DNA of 64,000 bases, taken from positions 109,812,829 to 109,876,828 of the forward strand of contig NC_051063.1 in NCBI RefSeq assembly GCF_004664715.2, read 5' to 3'. Source of the DNA: Peromyscus leucopus (lineage: Eukaryota; Chordata; Mammalia; Rodentia; Cricetidae). The notes under the pieces are model-generated. The model saw only the letters and a list, made by a program, of their open reading frames with translations. It ran no database searches and had not been told where the DNA came from. Both the position numbers and the translations under genes were made by a program. Shown one piece after another: positions 1 through 11,710 of this stretch; position 1 is the first letter of the stretch, and each line of letters starts with the position of its first letter.

Positions 1-2140
1 GAGAGAGTATGTAAGATAGCTCTGTATTTTTCAACAGTGTTCAACAAGTAGCTGCTATTGTTATGAGTGTGGATATCATTTAGTGAATGGTGGCCTTGAC
101 CAGGCACACATTTGAACAGCTTGGTACTGTTTACTTCAAAGAAAGTGAAATAGTATAGAGAAGGCTACATTTGATGAGAACGTGGAATGTGGAACTTTTG
201 GCACTAAAGAGTTATTACTGAGCATGAAATAATTGTAAGTAGGACTGCCTGGAGTATCACTGGCTTGACTTCTGATTTTATTTGGGACAAAGGTCTTAGC
301 AATAATTAGGTAGTTGAAGCACATTAATGGAAATGTACCTTGTGGAAGGGTGTCCACTCCTCATTTCCTTACTTCAAAAGCTTAGCTTTTTTGTTGGTGC
401 TCCAAAGAACTACACAGTTTCTGACTCTTCTAGGTGAGTTTTGTTTTGTTGTTGACTGCCACAGCATGGAGAACCCAGCTTGTGTACCTTCATGGTTTTG
501 TTATTAGCAGCTCTTTGGATTGTCACTCTATGTGCTCTGCTTGCCTAGATGCCTGGGGATTTTTGCTAATGTGATTTTCTTTGCTTAGGTTGCAAGAATG
601 GGAAGCTATTTGGGTTTTATATTTTATGCAATGTAGCTAGTTAGCGTTCAGTCTTTCTCTATAATATAGAAACACTAAAATGAGACTGCTTGGCAGTATT
701 GCCAATGCAAATGTAATTTATATGAAACTGTAGGCTCTGCTTATATTTAAAAGTAGATAAAAATCAAATCTAAATTCCTTTGCCTGATACTTCAGAACAG
801 TATATTGTAGTTGGGGGAGAAGCAACATTTTCTTTTATGGCGAATATGATGTCTAAAATAAGAAGTCCACAAATTTTAGCTAGACAAGCCACTGCCATCT
901 TCCTTTTTTACCATGACAAATACAATAATGAAAATACAACTAAGCAATAAGTATCCTCTTTTGGAAGGTAAAGGAAGTCATTTCAACTCCATTTGAACTT
1001 TCTAGCTATGAATTCAGCTTTACAACAGTCTTATACAGAATATGTATCTGTCTGCTTTTAGGACAAATAACTATGTTTCAGGTAATTCTATGATGTATGT
1101 CTCTCTAAGCAGTATGTCACAAAACCATAATTCAGCATGACCATAAATCTATGCTGTTTTTATTGTGTTATTCAACATCTCTACTTGGATCATACCTGTG
1201 TATTCATACTGAAGGTATATAAACTCCCAAATTTCTGTTTCTTCCACTGAATAATGTACACTTGCTAGTTTATAGCAAATAATTTGATATTCCTACAACA
1301 GAGGATCTGGCTGGTTGGAGGAGGAACAAGGCCTACAAGGGACTTTCTCTTCTGTTCCTGGATCTTTCCTGACTGTCTTCTACTCTGGTACAAAGTCTAG
1401 GTAGGCTGAAGACCATAAGCTTCCATGTCTTCTCAGAGAAGCAGCCAAATCTAGTCCTGCATTTACAATATGTTCAGAGAGCAAAAGTCTCATCAGGATC
1501 TCTCCCCATTCACCAACATATTATGCAGAATTAGAAGATGGCACCAGAGCAGACCAGTGAGAGAAAAGGTATGATGATACAGGACATCCTAGATGGCATG
1601 CTATGGACTTCATTACAAAGGGCACAGCTATTAAAGCACAAGTGCCTTGAAGTAGGTGGGTAATACTCAGAATGACCAGAGCTTTAGTAGGTCACTGCTC
1701 CCCAGAAATAGTTTTCTGTTTGTCCCATGTGCTATAGCAAGACTTGGTATATATGGCACAATGACAACAATTTGGAAAACATGGGCATACTAACAGGAAT
1801 GGATAAATCTATGACCAGTGAAAAAGAATGCATAGAAAATAAGTTATTGCAGCTGGATCATGGTGCTCTATTTTAATCTAGATTCAAGCACATTTTTTTA
1901 AAAAAATTACAATTCTTTGCACGAATCACATATACACACATGTGAGACTGTATGGATGAATTCAAGATCTATGCTTTAAAAACTGGTTAATCTAGACAAT
2001 AAGAAGGTAAAGAAGAGTTGTAAAACAAGCCCCACAAACCAGGAAGAGAATTGGTCCACATAGAATCTCAACATTTTTGCTCTCTCCTCCTATGAGATCA
2101 TTAGATAGTGTAGCACATACTGATTAAAAACAACTGATTA
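1..2140. other. No recognised element
   Basis: Both strands were read. There is no SINE, LTR or LINE signature I can name, no long open frame and no CpG-rich segment. The stretch is AT-rich. The block around 1290-1760 is less AT-rich than its surroundings but matches nothing I recognise. It could be unique sequence or a very old repeat. Confidence 0.5.
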
Positions 2141-2204
2141 AAGAAGAAGAAGAAGAAGAAGAAGAAGAAGAAGAAGAAGAAGAAGAAGAAGAAGAAGAAG
2201 AAGA
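2141..2204. repeat. (GAA)n microsatellite
   Basis: About 21 near-perfect GAA/AAG units. The tract directly abuts the head of a B3 SINE. It is a purine/pyrimidine-asymmetric triplet repeat, likely to vary in length. Confidence 0.97.
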
Positions 2205-2392
2205 GCAAGATGGCTCAGTGTGTAAGGTGCCTGCCGCAAAGCATGAAGGCCTGAGTTCTACACCTAGGACCTACACAGTGGAAGAACAGTGCACAGTCAC
2301 ACAAGTTGTCCTCTCATTTCCATAAGCACCCAGTGTCCCTTGTAATCCCATATGCAGACACAGACACACAGGGCAATCTTAACCACAGACTT
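2205..2392 (+). repeat. B3 SINE (B2 superfamily)
   Basis: A tRNA-derived head is visible ('gatggctcagtg', 'cctgccgcaaagcatgaagg', 'cctgagttc'), followed by the B3-specific body 'acaagttgtcctctcatttcc'. Diverged, without a clear A-tail. Confidence 0.85.
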
Positions 2393-2397
2393 GCATA

Positions 2398-2510
2398 AAA
2401 TTAGCTTCAAGTGGATCAAAAACCTCAATTTGAATCTTCAAGTGCTAAAACTGCTGTGGGAAAATACATCGAGTACCTTATAAGATTCAGGTGTAGGCCA
2501 CCAACTTAAA
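2398..2510 (+). repeat. L1 ORF2 fragment, decayed
   Basis: The run 'gtggatcaaaaacctcaa' and the later 'caggtgtaggcc' match the C-terminal third of LINE-1 ORF2 (the 'tggat.aaagacct.aa' and 'ggtgtaggcaa' landmarks). Stops are present, so it is not coding. It is probably the upstream part of the broken L1 that continues at 3285. Confidence 0.55.
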
Positions 2511-2523
2511 CATGTGATCAAGG

Positions 2524-2830
2524 TTGACATTGCCAGTATTGGTATTGAATCTTGAATTTGGTAAAAGAGACAATGTACAGTTTTGGGGGAAAACATACAA
2601 TAAATTCCCTCTTGAAATATTAGACAAATGCAAATTCAGGACATTTCACAAAATAACATCAGTAGTTTTCAGAAGTGCCATGATTATGAAAGACAATGAA
2701 AGACCTAGGAGCAGTTGTAGATCAATATGGGAAAAGGGAGAACTAACAATAAAATTCAGCATGATGATCCGGGAAGAATAATGCAACAGAGTTCAAGGAT
2801 GTTATTGGAAAACGGGTGTGTTTGGAGGGC
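2524..2830 (+). repeat. Possible old mammalian interspersed repeat
   Basis: The segment has the flavour of an old mammalian 3'-end repeat: 'atgattatgaaagacaatgaaagacc', a GATC-rich middle and 'ttattggaaaac'. It resembles sequence I associate with ancient L1-type 3' UTRs or MER elements, but I cannot name the family. The 85-codon frame across it has no domain. Confidence 0.3.
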
Positions 2831-2937
2831 TCAGTTTCCCATCCATAATTGCATAGTAGTTGGATAATAGGGGAGTGGGGAGAGAAGCACAAGAACTGTT
2901 CTTTTTGCAGCGTTTATTGGAAATGTCAGGTCAAATT

Positions 2938-3152
2938 ATTATTTTATAACGCATTTATTATATATACTTATTTGTGTTTACATGTCTCTATAATTGTGTA
3001 TGAGCTCACAGATGTCAGTGAGTGCTTGTAAAGGTCAGAGGACAACTTGTGGGAGTCTGCTCTCTTCTTCTACCATGTGGGTCCTAAGAATAGAACTCAG
3101 GTCATCAAACTTACGGCAGGCACCTTACCCATTGGGCCATCCTTCTGGTCCT
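2938..3152 (-). repeat. B3 SINE, antisense
   Basis: The reverse-complement B3 signature is clear: 'ggtcagaggacaacttgtgg', 'accatgtgggtcct', 'aactcaggtcatcaa', 'ggcaggcaccttacccattg', 'ggccatcc'. The T/A-rich left end is the antisense tail. Confidence 0.9.
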
Positions 3153-3284
3153 CACTTTTAAAAATCAATATGCTTAGCACTATCTAGTGATCTCACAGCA
3201 TAGAGGAAATATGTTGACATTCTCTATGGACCAAACCTCTTCCTACATACATGGTAGTGAGTTTGCAGGGAAAGTGGAAGCCTC

Positions 3285-3493
3285 AATCGCTATTGGTGGG
3301 TGTGAAATCAGTACACTGGAAGTTAGTATGAAGCATCCTCAGAAACATAAAAATAAATACCACATGACTCAGCTCTACTACTACTTGGTATACATCCAAG
3401 GGACTCAGCATCCTAGTTAACAGATAGTTACTCAGATCTATTCATAATGGCCAGGAAATGGAAACGACCTAAATGTTCATCAAGGAATGAATG
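3285..3493 (+). repeat. L1 ORF2 3' segment, left part
   Basis: Landmarks of the last part of LINE-1 ORF2 are present in order: 'atcagtac.ctggaagtt', 'cctcagaaacataaaaataa', 'accacatgactcagctct', 'attcataatggccaggaaat', 'ggaaacgacctaaatg', 'catcaaggaatgaatg'. The next L1 words ('gataatgaaaatatgg') resume at 3882, after an LTR. Confidence 0.85.
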
Positions 3494-3874
3494 TGTTGTG
3501 GGATATTTGATCAAACTGTGAAGATGTGTCTTTGCTCTTCTTCATCTACTTAAGACACCTAATTGATTTAATAAAGAGCTGAATGGCCAATTGCTGGGCA
3601 GGGGAGGATAGATGGAACTTCTGGGCAGAGATAAGAACTCTGGGAAGAATCTGAGGTGTGGGGGATTTGTGAGATAGATGCAGAACAAATGAGACATATT
3701 GTACTGAGGAGAGGTACTAAGCCATGTTGCAGAACATAGATTAAATAAAAAAGTTAATTTAAATTTTAAAAGCTAGTTGAGAACAAACCTAAGCTAAAGT
3801 CAGGCTTTCATCATTAATAAAAAGTCTTTGTGTCATTATTCAGGAGATGGTTGTCGAAAGAAAGACCCATTACA
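3494..3874 (+). mobile_element. ERV-type LTR inserted in L1 (copy 1)
   Basis: It begins TGTTGTGGGATA and ends near CATTACA, interrupting the L1 between 'gaatgaatg' and 'gataatgaaaatatgg'. It shares 'gtgaagatgtgt', 'taataaagagctgaatggcc' and 'ggcaggggag' with the LTR at 4630-5084, so the two are one family. AATAAA lies at 3571-3576. Flanks do not give a clean TSD. The family is a rodent class-II-like LTR; I do not assign a name. Confidence 0.6.
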
Positions 3875-4629
3875 CAAATAGATAATGAAAATATGGAACA
3901 TATAAACAGTGGAATACTATTCAGTTCTATAAAAGAAATTAAATTTGTAGGTAAATGTATGGACTGAGAAAATATGATATTGAATGAAGTAATCTAGACC
4001 TAGAAAGACAAACACCCCATTCTCTCTCACCTGTCATTCCTTGCTTCAAATCTTCTTGTGAGTAAACAACATGAACTAATCATAGAAATTAGGAAAATGT
4101 AAAAGTACCATAGATGGGGGTACTTAAAAGAGGAAATAGTAGAATGAAGGCAATATGAAGCAGGAAGCAACTGGTGAAGAAAAGGAGGTAAACACAGGAG
4201 GAGAAGGAACAAAAAGTCAAAGTTGCTTGATCAAACATCAAAGAATATTATTATTTTATATTTACACAAATCATACACAATACATATAACTGCATGCATA
4301 ACACCAGGGCTGATGATACTCCCTACAAGAACCACAGATTAACAAATGTCCTAATACTATGCATAAGAAATCTCCTTTAGGATGGTTGTTTGGGATACTT
4401 TATGTGATTCCCTAAACAATATAGACTATTGAGATTGCACTTGGCTGCCTCTCAGGGGGTGAAGATGAACCCTCACTGATGAAGACACCAAACACTTAGG
4501 ACATAAGACTTGGATTATTCAAACTGGATCTAACCTGAAAGCCTTCTTCCTGTGTTCTAACTTCCATGATACCAGAAAATATTATATAAGATGCCAATGG
4601 AGCGTGTTGTAGAATGTTATTTTAAGGTA
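3875..4629 (+). repeat. L1 ORF2 end and 3'UTR, middle part
   Basis: Continues the L1: 'gataatgaaaatatggaaca', 'gtggaatactattcagt', 'gtaggtaaatgtatgga', 'gacctagaaagacaaacacc'. It then runs into 3'UTR sequence of the Lx-like rodent L1 type ('acaccagggctgatgat', 'ggatggttgtttggga', 'aatatagactattgagattg'). No frame is open. Confidence 0.75.
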
Positions 4630-5084
4630 TGTTACTTTTGTTTGTGCTGCATTTGTTTAACTCTGTGAAGATGTGTTACTCTGCCTGTCTAAAACACCCG
4701 ATGATCTAATAAAGAACTGAATGGCCAATATCAAGGCAGGAGAGAAATAGGCAGGGCTGGCAGGGAGAGAAAGATATAGAAGGAGGAATCTGAGAGGAGA
4801 AAGAGAGATCTAGTAATCAGAGGATGAGCAGGACTCCAGGGGCCAGCCACACAGCTACACAGCAAGCCACATAGTAAGAGTAAGATTTACAGAAATAAGA
4901 GAATGGGAAAAGACCAGAGACAAAAGGTAGATGAGATAATTTAAGTTAAGGAAAGCTGGCTAGAAACAAGCCAAGCTAAGACCAGACAATCAAAATTAGA
5001 AATAAGTCTCCAATTGTGATTTATTTGGGAGCTGGGTGGTGAGCCTCACCAAAAGGGTAAAGAGTAAAAACACCATCAACTACA
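4630..5084 (+). mobile_element. ERV-type LTR inserted in L1 (copy 2)
   Basis: Runs from TGTTACTTTTG to CAACTACA. It contains 'actctgtgaagatgtgttac', 'taataaagaactgaatggcc', 'gggagagaaagatata', 'ccagccacacagctacacag', 'tggctagaaacaagccaagc' and 'gatttatttgggagctgg'. It is a longer relative of the LTR at 3494. The U3/R/U5 layout is inferred. The 6-bp flanks (aaggta / gaaggg) match only in part. Confidence 0.65.
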
Positions 5085-6115
5085 GAAGGGAAGTAATTAA
5101 TAGTCCTATATAGATGTGGCACTTATGAACTATAAGGACAACCATGACAAGGAAGAAGAAAGATTAAAAAAAAAAAAATGACGTTCCATGTTGGTGGTAA
5201 CCAATAGTTATCCAATTAGACTCAAGGTTCCTTACACATGGGGAAAGCATATCTGGTACTAGAAACCTAGCCAGCTTCCCATTCACGAGGTTATGGATCT
5301 TAGAAGTGAATCTACTACCACTACTATTCTAGACCAGCATAATTCTTAACTATATTCTGCATCTTCTCCCAATACCTACAGATAAGTGTAGCTATCACCC
5401 TTCATCAAAGAAGCTTCTCTTTACAATAAATGGAGGCCATTGCAGAAAACTACAACAGGATACAATACAGAGCTCAATGGATCATGAGAACCCCAGACCC
5501 AATGAATATATCTACATCACAGCTTCTTCATCTATGACCTCATCATCACAGAATATAATGAAAGACGGGCAGAAGGATTTTAAGACCCAGAATGTTAGGA
5601 AGCCTTCTATGAGAGTTTCTCTATAAATGGCTACAAACCAAGATCTGAACAATGGCAATATTAAAAAATATGTAAATGCAAAATAGGGAAAATCTCAAAG
5701 GGGCACACCCAGAACAAAGAGTTATAGGCAGCTGATGGTTGCTGACAGATGGAGACTTAGCCTTGAATGAGTCCCCTAATTGTTTGTCCAATATAAAGTG
5801 GTCAGCCCTAAAACCATATATATACAAACAACCAAAACAGACTTAGGAAGTTGTACTTATTTATTTGTGCATACATACACACTTATATATGTAATATACA
5901 ATATAATGCAATTGTATATGTTATAAATATTATAGGTGTGACAATAATAGTTGGGGAAGAGAAGGACATGGAAATAATTGGAGAGAGGGAACTTGAGAGG
6001 AGTTGGATATAGCAAAAGGGAAGGAGGAAAGTGATGTAATTCTATTTTAATTAAAATATAAACATTAATTCTAATATAATAAACATTTATCATGTTATAA
6101 AAATAACAAAACAAA
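5085..6115 (+). repeat. L1 3'UTR, right part to 3' end
   Basis: Lx-like 3'UTR words are present: 'catcaaagaagcttctcttt', 'gaatatatctacatcacagc', 'ggcagctgatggttgctgac', 'gagtcccctaattgtttgtc', 'aaagtggtcagcccta'. A purine-rich stretch (5950-6040) and an A/T-rich tail follow. This is the 3' terminus of the element that starts at or before 3285. An A-run lies at 5166-5178. Confidence 0.75.
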
Positions 6116-7037
6116 ACCTCTAGGGAAAGACACAGGGCACACGTGCTTAGAGGTCTTCAATTCACTCTCTACATACTGTCTTCTGGTCCTCCTGTCTGGG
6201 GCTGTTTCATACATACAATGAGCAGCCATCTATGCATGCAGAAGAGGCCTGTGATTATGACTGTGAGCAAGACACAGGAACAAGATGGGCTTTGTGTTTC
6301 CCAGCTCTGGGGAATTGGAACTGTTGTTTCTAAGCCTCCACCCTCCCTCACCATTTACACTGGCTCAAATTGTGGCCAATTTGGAAGTCCCAGTAGCATC
6401 TGTTGGGATAAGATATGTACAGCTGTGAAAATAATAAAGAGAAAAACTCATTCTGCATGGGGGAAGAAAAAGAAAAAAACATTTCCAAGTATGTAACTAG
6501 TCACTGAGTACTTCAATGAAAACATTGCCTTTGCTATCAAACAAGATTGCAGTTTCCCAGGGTGTGCTTTTCTATGCTAGCAGACCTACACAAATAGACA
6601 TTTCCATACATGCTTCGCCCATGGATTTTGCTTGGGTTACAAACATGGAACTCTGCCTACAACAACATCCTTCTTTTATGACTAAACTGTTTAGCTAATT
6701 GTCCATCCCAAGTCATCTCAGCATGCAATCACTAATGGACTGGAAAGACACAAAACACTAAAGAATTCTTAGACTTCTGGATCACTCTAAACAGTACTCT
6801 TGTTTCTCCTAGTTCTGCTGTTCCATGCTGTGGCTGTGTATGCAGTGTATGTTTACACTTTGATAATTCAGTTGAAGAGACACTCAAACTATAAAAGTGA
6901 ACAAAGTTAGAAAGGAAGAAGAGACAAGACACACATTCACCTCACAGCACCATCAAGACATCATCCATGAACTGTTTTCATGTCCTAGCCTTTCACCCCA
7001 CCCCACAAGACCTAAAGCAACTACTTACTTCTATTTT
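6116..7037. other. No recognised element
   Basis: No repeat family identified. An open frame of 117 codons (6143-6496, non-ATG start) has no domain, a lysine-rich low-complexity end and an overlapping frame on the other strand; it is judged noncoding. Confidence 0.45.
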
Positions 7038-7101
7038 ACTGATAACCAATAATGATAACTCTGGAACCTTACTGATAACCAATAATGATGACTCTGGAAC
7101 C
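7038..7101. repeat. 33-bp local tandem duplication
   Basis: Two copies of a unit beginning 'actgataaccaataatgat' sit head to tail (7038-7070 and 7071-7101). They differ at one position inside the shared 31 bases (a/g). Confidence 0.95.
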
Positions 7102-7234
7102 AGTCTGTAAAACTTTGTGTATCCTCTGATCCTGGTAACTATATGCCAGGAAACATTCTTCTAACTGATACTCCACAGCTTCCAGTAGGATGTACCTGAG
7201 CCTCAGGTTCAATTTGTTATTAGGACCTATGGCT

Positions 7235-7445
7235 TTGGGCCATTTGGGTCTGAATTGTAATTCCATCATTTACAATTTTATAGTTTTGTGCAGACTAACT
7301 GACTTTTTTGAGACCCAGTTTCCCAATCTGGAAAATGAGACTAATAATAATATCCATTTGGCAAGTTTCTTGTGATAGAAAAAAAATTAAAATGAAGTCT
7401 TTAGAATAATGCCTGTACAAAGGTAATCCTTAGTACTACTAGCCA
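7235..7445 (+). repeat. MIR SINE
   Basis: The conserved MIR stretch 'gagacccagtttcccaatct' followed by 'ggaaaatgagactaataat' is clear. The 'gaataatgcctgtacaaagg' end matches the MIR tail. It is an ancient mammalian SINE. Confidence 0.82.
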
Positions 7446-8555
7446 CAGTTAATTTATGTAAGCACTATAATTGTACACACATATATTCTTGACTCTGTAC
7501 AGCAGACATGACAATGCAATGTAATATCTCTTCCATAGAATATGTCCCCATGACTCCAGGAGTTAGGCTTGTTCAGGCTAGCATATTTAAACTATTTAAG
7601 GACATCTCTGTCTCTTCCATTTTTCTTTTCCCCCTTCTTTCCCAAACTTACCCTTGTATGTACATATATTTGAGAACATTTTCAGAAACCAGTGTTTTTC
7701 TCTCACTGGTCCTTTGCAGTGGGACCCATTTCTGATTTGTTTTACTGCAATCAAATGATCACAGGCCCATTTCTTACTTCTAATGACCACTATTAGTTCA
7801 GGCAACATGTTCTCCCAGATACCTTGTTTGATAATTTGTAAAAATTTCACTCATATTCTTTAAGAGTTGGACAATTCATTCTCCTTTGAGTGTGTTGACT
7901 CTGAGTATTCATTTTTATAGGTGTATTAAGAATATCTAGTGCAGCTTCCTAGAAATCTCAACACAGTCTTTGTAAAAAATGGATTTTCCAAGAAACAGCT
8001 GAATTCAGCTTCTTTTCTAACCCATACCCTCAAATTCAACTACAGATATAAGATCCTACCTTTGCTTGATTCCGTAAATACCAGCAAAGATAAACTTTCA
8101 AAAATATCAAGTAAAGGGTACAGACAGACAAGAATCTACAAAAGAGTCCTGTTTACCTCTCCTGTGACCTTTAGGCTGGATTACTCCAGCAGGTTTCTGA
8201 TATGTGTGTCTATGTAAGGACAGGATGACATATATCTTATTTACCCCAGTGCTTTCTAGCATGAGGCCACCCTACTCTTGGGATGTAACTAATAATAAAG
8301 TTTGGCTGCATAAATACAAGTGTTATTTAATGTATAATATATTGATGTCACTTTTCTTCTTCCAGCTTCTCTCCCTTCTAACTCATTCTTTTTTGTAGTT
8401 TTTGGAGTGACAGTAATTTTACTGAAACATACTCATCTAGTTTTTTTTATTTTTTTCCTTTCAAGGACTTTAGTTTGATATGCTAAGAAAAAGATCACAT
8501 GCTCACAGTTAATAAATAACATCTAAAAAATCATTTGAATAATGACAGCAAAGAT
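7446..8555. other. No recognised element
   Basis: AT-rich. Short T-runs near 8445 and 8455. No SINE or LTR signature and no convincing frame. Confidence 0.45.
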
Positions 8556-8559
8556 GACT

Positions 8560-8890
8560 GTTTCTGGAAGCCCGAAAGTGGGTGCAGAAAAGGAGGTTGG
8601 ATAATAGATACTATCATGCAAATAGGAGAAGTAATGTCCGGTGTTCTGCAGCACAGTGGGTGAGTATGGTTCATAATGATTTGTTATATAAAGTATAAAG
8701 GACGAGAAGAAAGTTGCTCAATGTGTCTGAATACGAAGAGAAGACAAATGTATATGAAAACAGAAATGTTAATCATCTGGATTTGATCATTACACATGTA
8801 CATATACTGCAGAAGTCATAATATCACTTTTTATATCATACATTCATAGAATATAATTTGTCAATGTATGATAAAAGTGTGTAAATCATG
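8560..8890 (+). repeat. Old L1M (L1MA-type) 3'UTR fragment
   Basis: Ordered landmarks of a pan-mammalian L1 3' end: 'ggaggttggataata', 'aataggagaagtaatg', 'gtatggttcataatgatttg', 'ggatttgatcattacacatg', 'aatatcac'. The copy predates rodent divergence. Confidence 0.8.
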
Positions 8891-8980
8891 TTGACATGGA
8901 GGTCCGTAATACATCTTCCTTCTCTCTGTCATGATTGTCACCTTTGTCATTGTAGCGGTTAATAGTCATTGAAGGCTTCT

Positions 8981-9355
8981 TGTCCTGGTTTGCCTTCTGT
9001 TGGCTTAATAAACACTATGACCAATCAACTAGGGTGGGGAAAGGGTTTGTTTCACTGACATTTTGTTTTGATGACAGTTTATCACCAAGGGAAACTGAGG
9101 CATGAACTGAGGCAGAGACTGTGAAGAAATGCTGCTTTTGGTTTGAGCCCCTGGCTTGCTCAATTATTTTTCTTATGGAGTCCAGGCCCACCTGCCCAGG
9201 GATGCTACCACCCATAGTAATCTAGGCCCTTCTAAATGAATTAATGATCAAGAGAATGTGCCACAGACATCCCCACAGGGCAGTCTGAGGGAGGCAATTC
9301 CTCAGCTGAGGTTCCCTCTTCCCAAGTAGGTCAAATTGACAAGAACTAACCAGCA
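8981..9355 (-). mobile_element. MaLR-like rodent LTR, antisense
   Basis: Reads antisense: 'aataaacactatgaccaa', 'ggggaaagggtttgttt', 'ccacctgcccagggatgcta', 'ccacccatagta', 'gaggttccctcttccca', 'ttgacaagaactaaccagca'. Other members of this family group lie at 33605, 36168, 44853 and 61509. The LTR class is inferred from terminal TG..CA and from the 5-bp TSD of the related copy at 20092. Confidence 0.7.
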
Positions 9356-10233
9356 TATTCTGTGCGCATTACCCAACTGACTTGGGGCCTTACAAATGAA
9401 ACCCAATTTAATCTTTAATCAAATCCATGGAGAAGACATCTTCATGAATCACATTGTAAGGAAGATGTGCCAGAAATGCCCCTAATGTGGGGACTGAGTT
9501 ATGTTTCTGACTCAAGAGACATACCTTCTTAACACACACTGTTCTTTTATTCAAAGTGCTGGTATCTCAAAGTAAAAATGAAACAAATGAGCTGTAAGTT
9601 CAAACATGCTTCTCATGAATCCTTCATAGCACAGAAGAGAGCCTCACCCAGTGCTATGCCGAGCACATACATTACTTTATCTCTGCATGTTGCGTGGCAG
9701 GTACTCAGCTCAGGAAGGCAAGCTCAGGAAGGCGAGCAGCATGTGCTGTCAGCAATCCCAGGAAATGTTGTTAAGAACATCTGTAACCTAGCATTTTATA
9801 AACATACAAAGGCGCTAAGTGGTAATCCAATCTATCAAGATTAATAAACATTGCATGTGTTGGTTGGTCTGATAATTTAAGTTTATAAATTGCAGTATTT
9901 TCCTGATGCCTACATCATCAATGTTCTATATTTTAACTTTCAGAAATAATGTTTTCAAAGAGCAGATGGGAGCAAAATCAAATGTTTCCCTGAAGAAATG
10001 GTAACCAAGTACTTCTATAACAGAGTTGTTTAAATACTGTAATATAGTGTCATATCTAAGTGACTTCAATTCTTCTGTTCCACTCTGCATTCACCCCCTG
10101 AACCATAGCAAAGGACATGCATTCATCCAAATGGAGGAATGCAGAATTAGGAAGCCCTTGTGTCAACAAGCTCAACATAGCTTACTGCAACTCCAACATT
10201 TCTACAAAATAGATGCTCTCTCAGAGCTCTGAG
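9356..10233. other. No recognised element
   Basis: Nothing identified apart from a short internal repeat of 'agctcaggaaggc' near 9707-9738. Confidence 0.45.
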
Positions 10234-10238
10234 GCCTC

Positions 10239-10316
<78 letters not shown>

Positions 10317-10323
10317 TGTGTGT
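10234..10323. repeat. Compound (CT)n(TG)n microsatellite
   Basis: About 32 CT units with one interruption (ccc near 10249) switch directly to about 12 TG units. Confidence 0.97.
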
Positions 10324-11154
10324 TTACTTGTTTATTTGTTTTGCTTTGTTTTTCTGAACCGATTGCAAATGCATTGGAGAGAGGTCTATGAAGAATGTCT
10401 TACTCTCCTTTAGAAATAAAATAGTCTAAAACACATAGAATTGAGATGATTGTTTACAGGTCCTTTTGCTCCCAGCCTTCCTAAGCCAGAGGTGGTTGAT
10501 TTTCATTTTGCAATCCACAGCCACATTTACAATATTCTGGTTTGAGCTCTCAAATTAACTGGGCATGAAAGGAATTGATGAATACATATACAATGTTTCT
10601 CAAGAGAGAATTAAGTCAAAGTTTTTAAATAGGGAGATTTTATTTAAAAATCCTTATTTCTCTAAGAAAAACAGACAGGATCTCACCAGTGCAATGACAA
10701 TTCCCTAAACAAATGGACACCTGGAGCTTTCCCAGGCACTGTGGTCTCACTGTTCCCTGATTTTTCCACTTGATGCATGTTGGCCCTTGGGTATTTGCTG
10801 AGGTATGTGTACACACTTGAGGATGATAACCTTGCCCAGTAGCTCATCTTCCTGTTTCCAAAGAGATGTGCTATCTGCTTGCTATGCAAGAACTCTGCTT
10901 TCCCACACAAGAACTTATTTTGTAGCTATTTGGCACTGGAGTCTAATCTAAACAATTTCTCTATAGCAATTGTTTTAATGCCTAGAATGAGGGGTTTTTC
11001 TCTCTACCAATTCATGGAGAAGGATAAGCTCCAAAGTTTCACCTTAACCAAAGGCACAGTCAACAGTTCTTAAAATCAGGATTCATCTCCAAATTCTATC
11101 CATATGCCATAAGTTAAATCTTAATCAATAATGGGGCTGTTATAATCTTTTAAA
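10324..11154. other. No recognised element
   Basis: AT-rich sequence with no repeat signature I can name. Confidence 0.4.
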
Positions 11155-11710
11155 ATATATTTTTTATATTTGAGAATTTCACTCATACCTATAATGAGTT
11201 TTGATTAAATATACCACAAACTCCTCTATTTTGCTACCTCTCTCCCAATTTCATGTGCTTTCTTATTTTTTTTCTGTTTCTGTCCACTTTTATTTATTTT
11301 TCATTCTTTTCCTTTTTATTAAGAAATTTTTTTTCATTCATTTTACACACCAATCAAAGATCCCCCTCTTCCCTCTTCCAACTCCCCAGCCTCCCCCTCC
11401 CAACCCCCCACTCCCCCCCCAAAAGAAGGCATGGCCTCCCACGGGGAGGCATCCTGTGCTTTCTTTTTAAACCCACTGAGTTCATTTGGAACTTGCAGTA
11501 TGTGGGTATAGGTATACAGCCACCTACTGAAGCATGTGTAGCTTATCAAGGGTACTTATCTCTGAAGAAAACTGATGCTGTCCCTCAAAAAGCCATTAAC
11601 TGATAATTCTCAGCTAGGGGTGGTTCTTTGTAAGTCCTCCCTTATCCATGCTCCCAATTGCATTGCCTTGATCTTGTGAATGAAAGGATTGGTATCAGCA
11701 CAGGACTCCC
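11155..11710 (-). repeat. L1 3'UTR (Lx-like), antisense, split
   Basis: The left part reads 'tttgagaatttcactcatac' and 'gagttttgattaaatatacc', the antisense 3' end of a rodent L1. The right part reads 'acccactgagttcatttgga', 'gaagaaaactgatgctgtcc', 'cagctaggggtggttctttg' and 'ccttgatcttgtg', the further 3'UTR. The two parts are separated by the insertion at 11265-11454. Confidence 0.7.
11265..11454 (-). mobile_element. 5'-truncated L1 3' end inserted in older L1
   Basis: A T-rich left end (antisense poly(A)) is followed by 'catttta(c)acaccaatcaaagatccccc' and a C-rich tract (antisense of the G-rich L1 3'UTR). The 11-bp sequence 'tgtgctttctt' flanks it at 11254-11264 and 11455-11465, a perfect TSD. 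The insert is 190 bp. Confidence 0.85.

Noticed and set aside
1290..1760. Less AT-rich block considered as an exon or pseudogene.
   Set aside because: All frames are broken by stops and no homology is recognised.
6143..6496. 117-codon plus-strand frame.
   Set aside because: Non-ATG start, low-complexity lysine end, overlapping frame on the other strand, no recognisable family.
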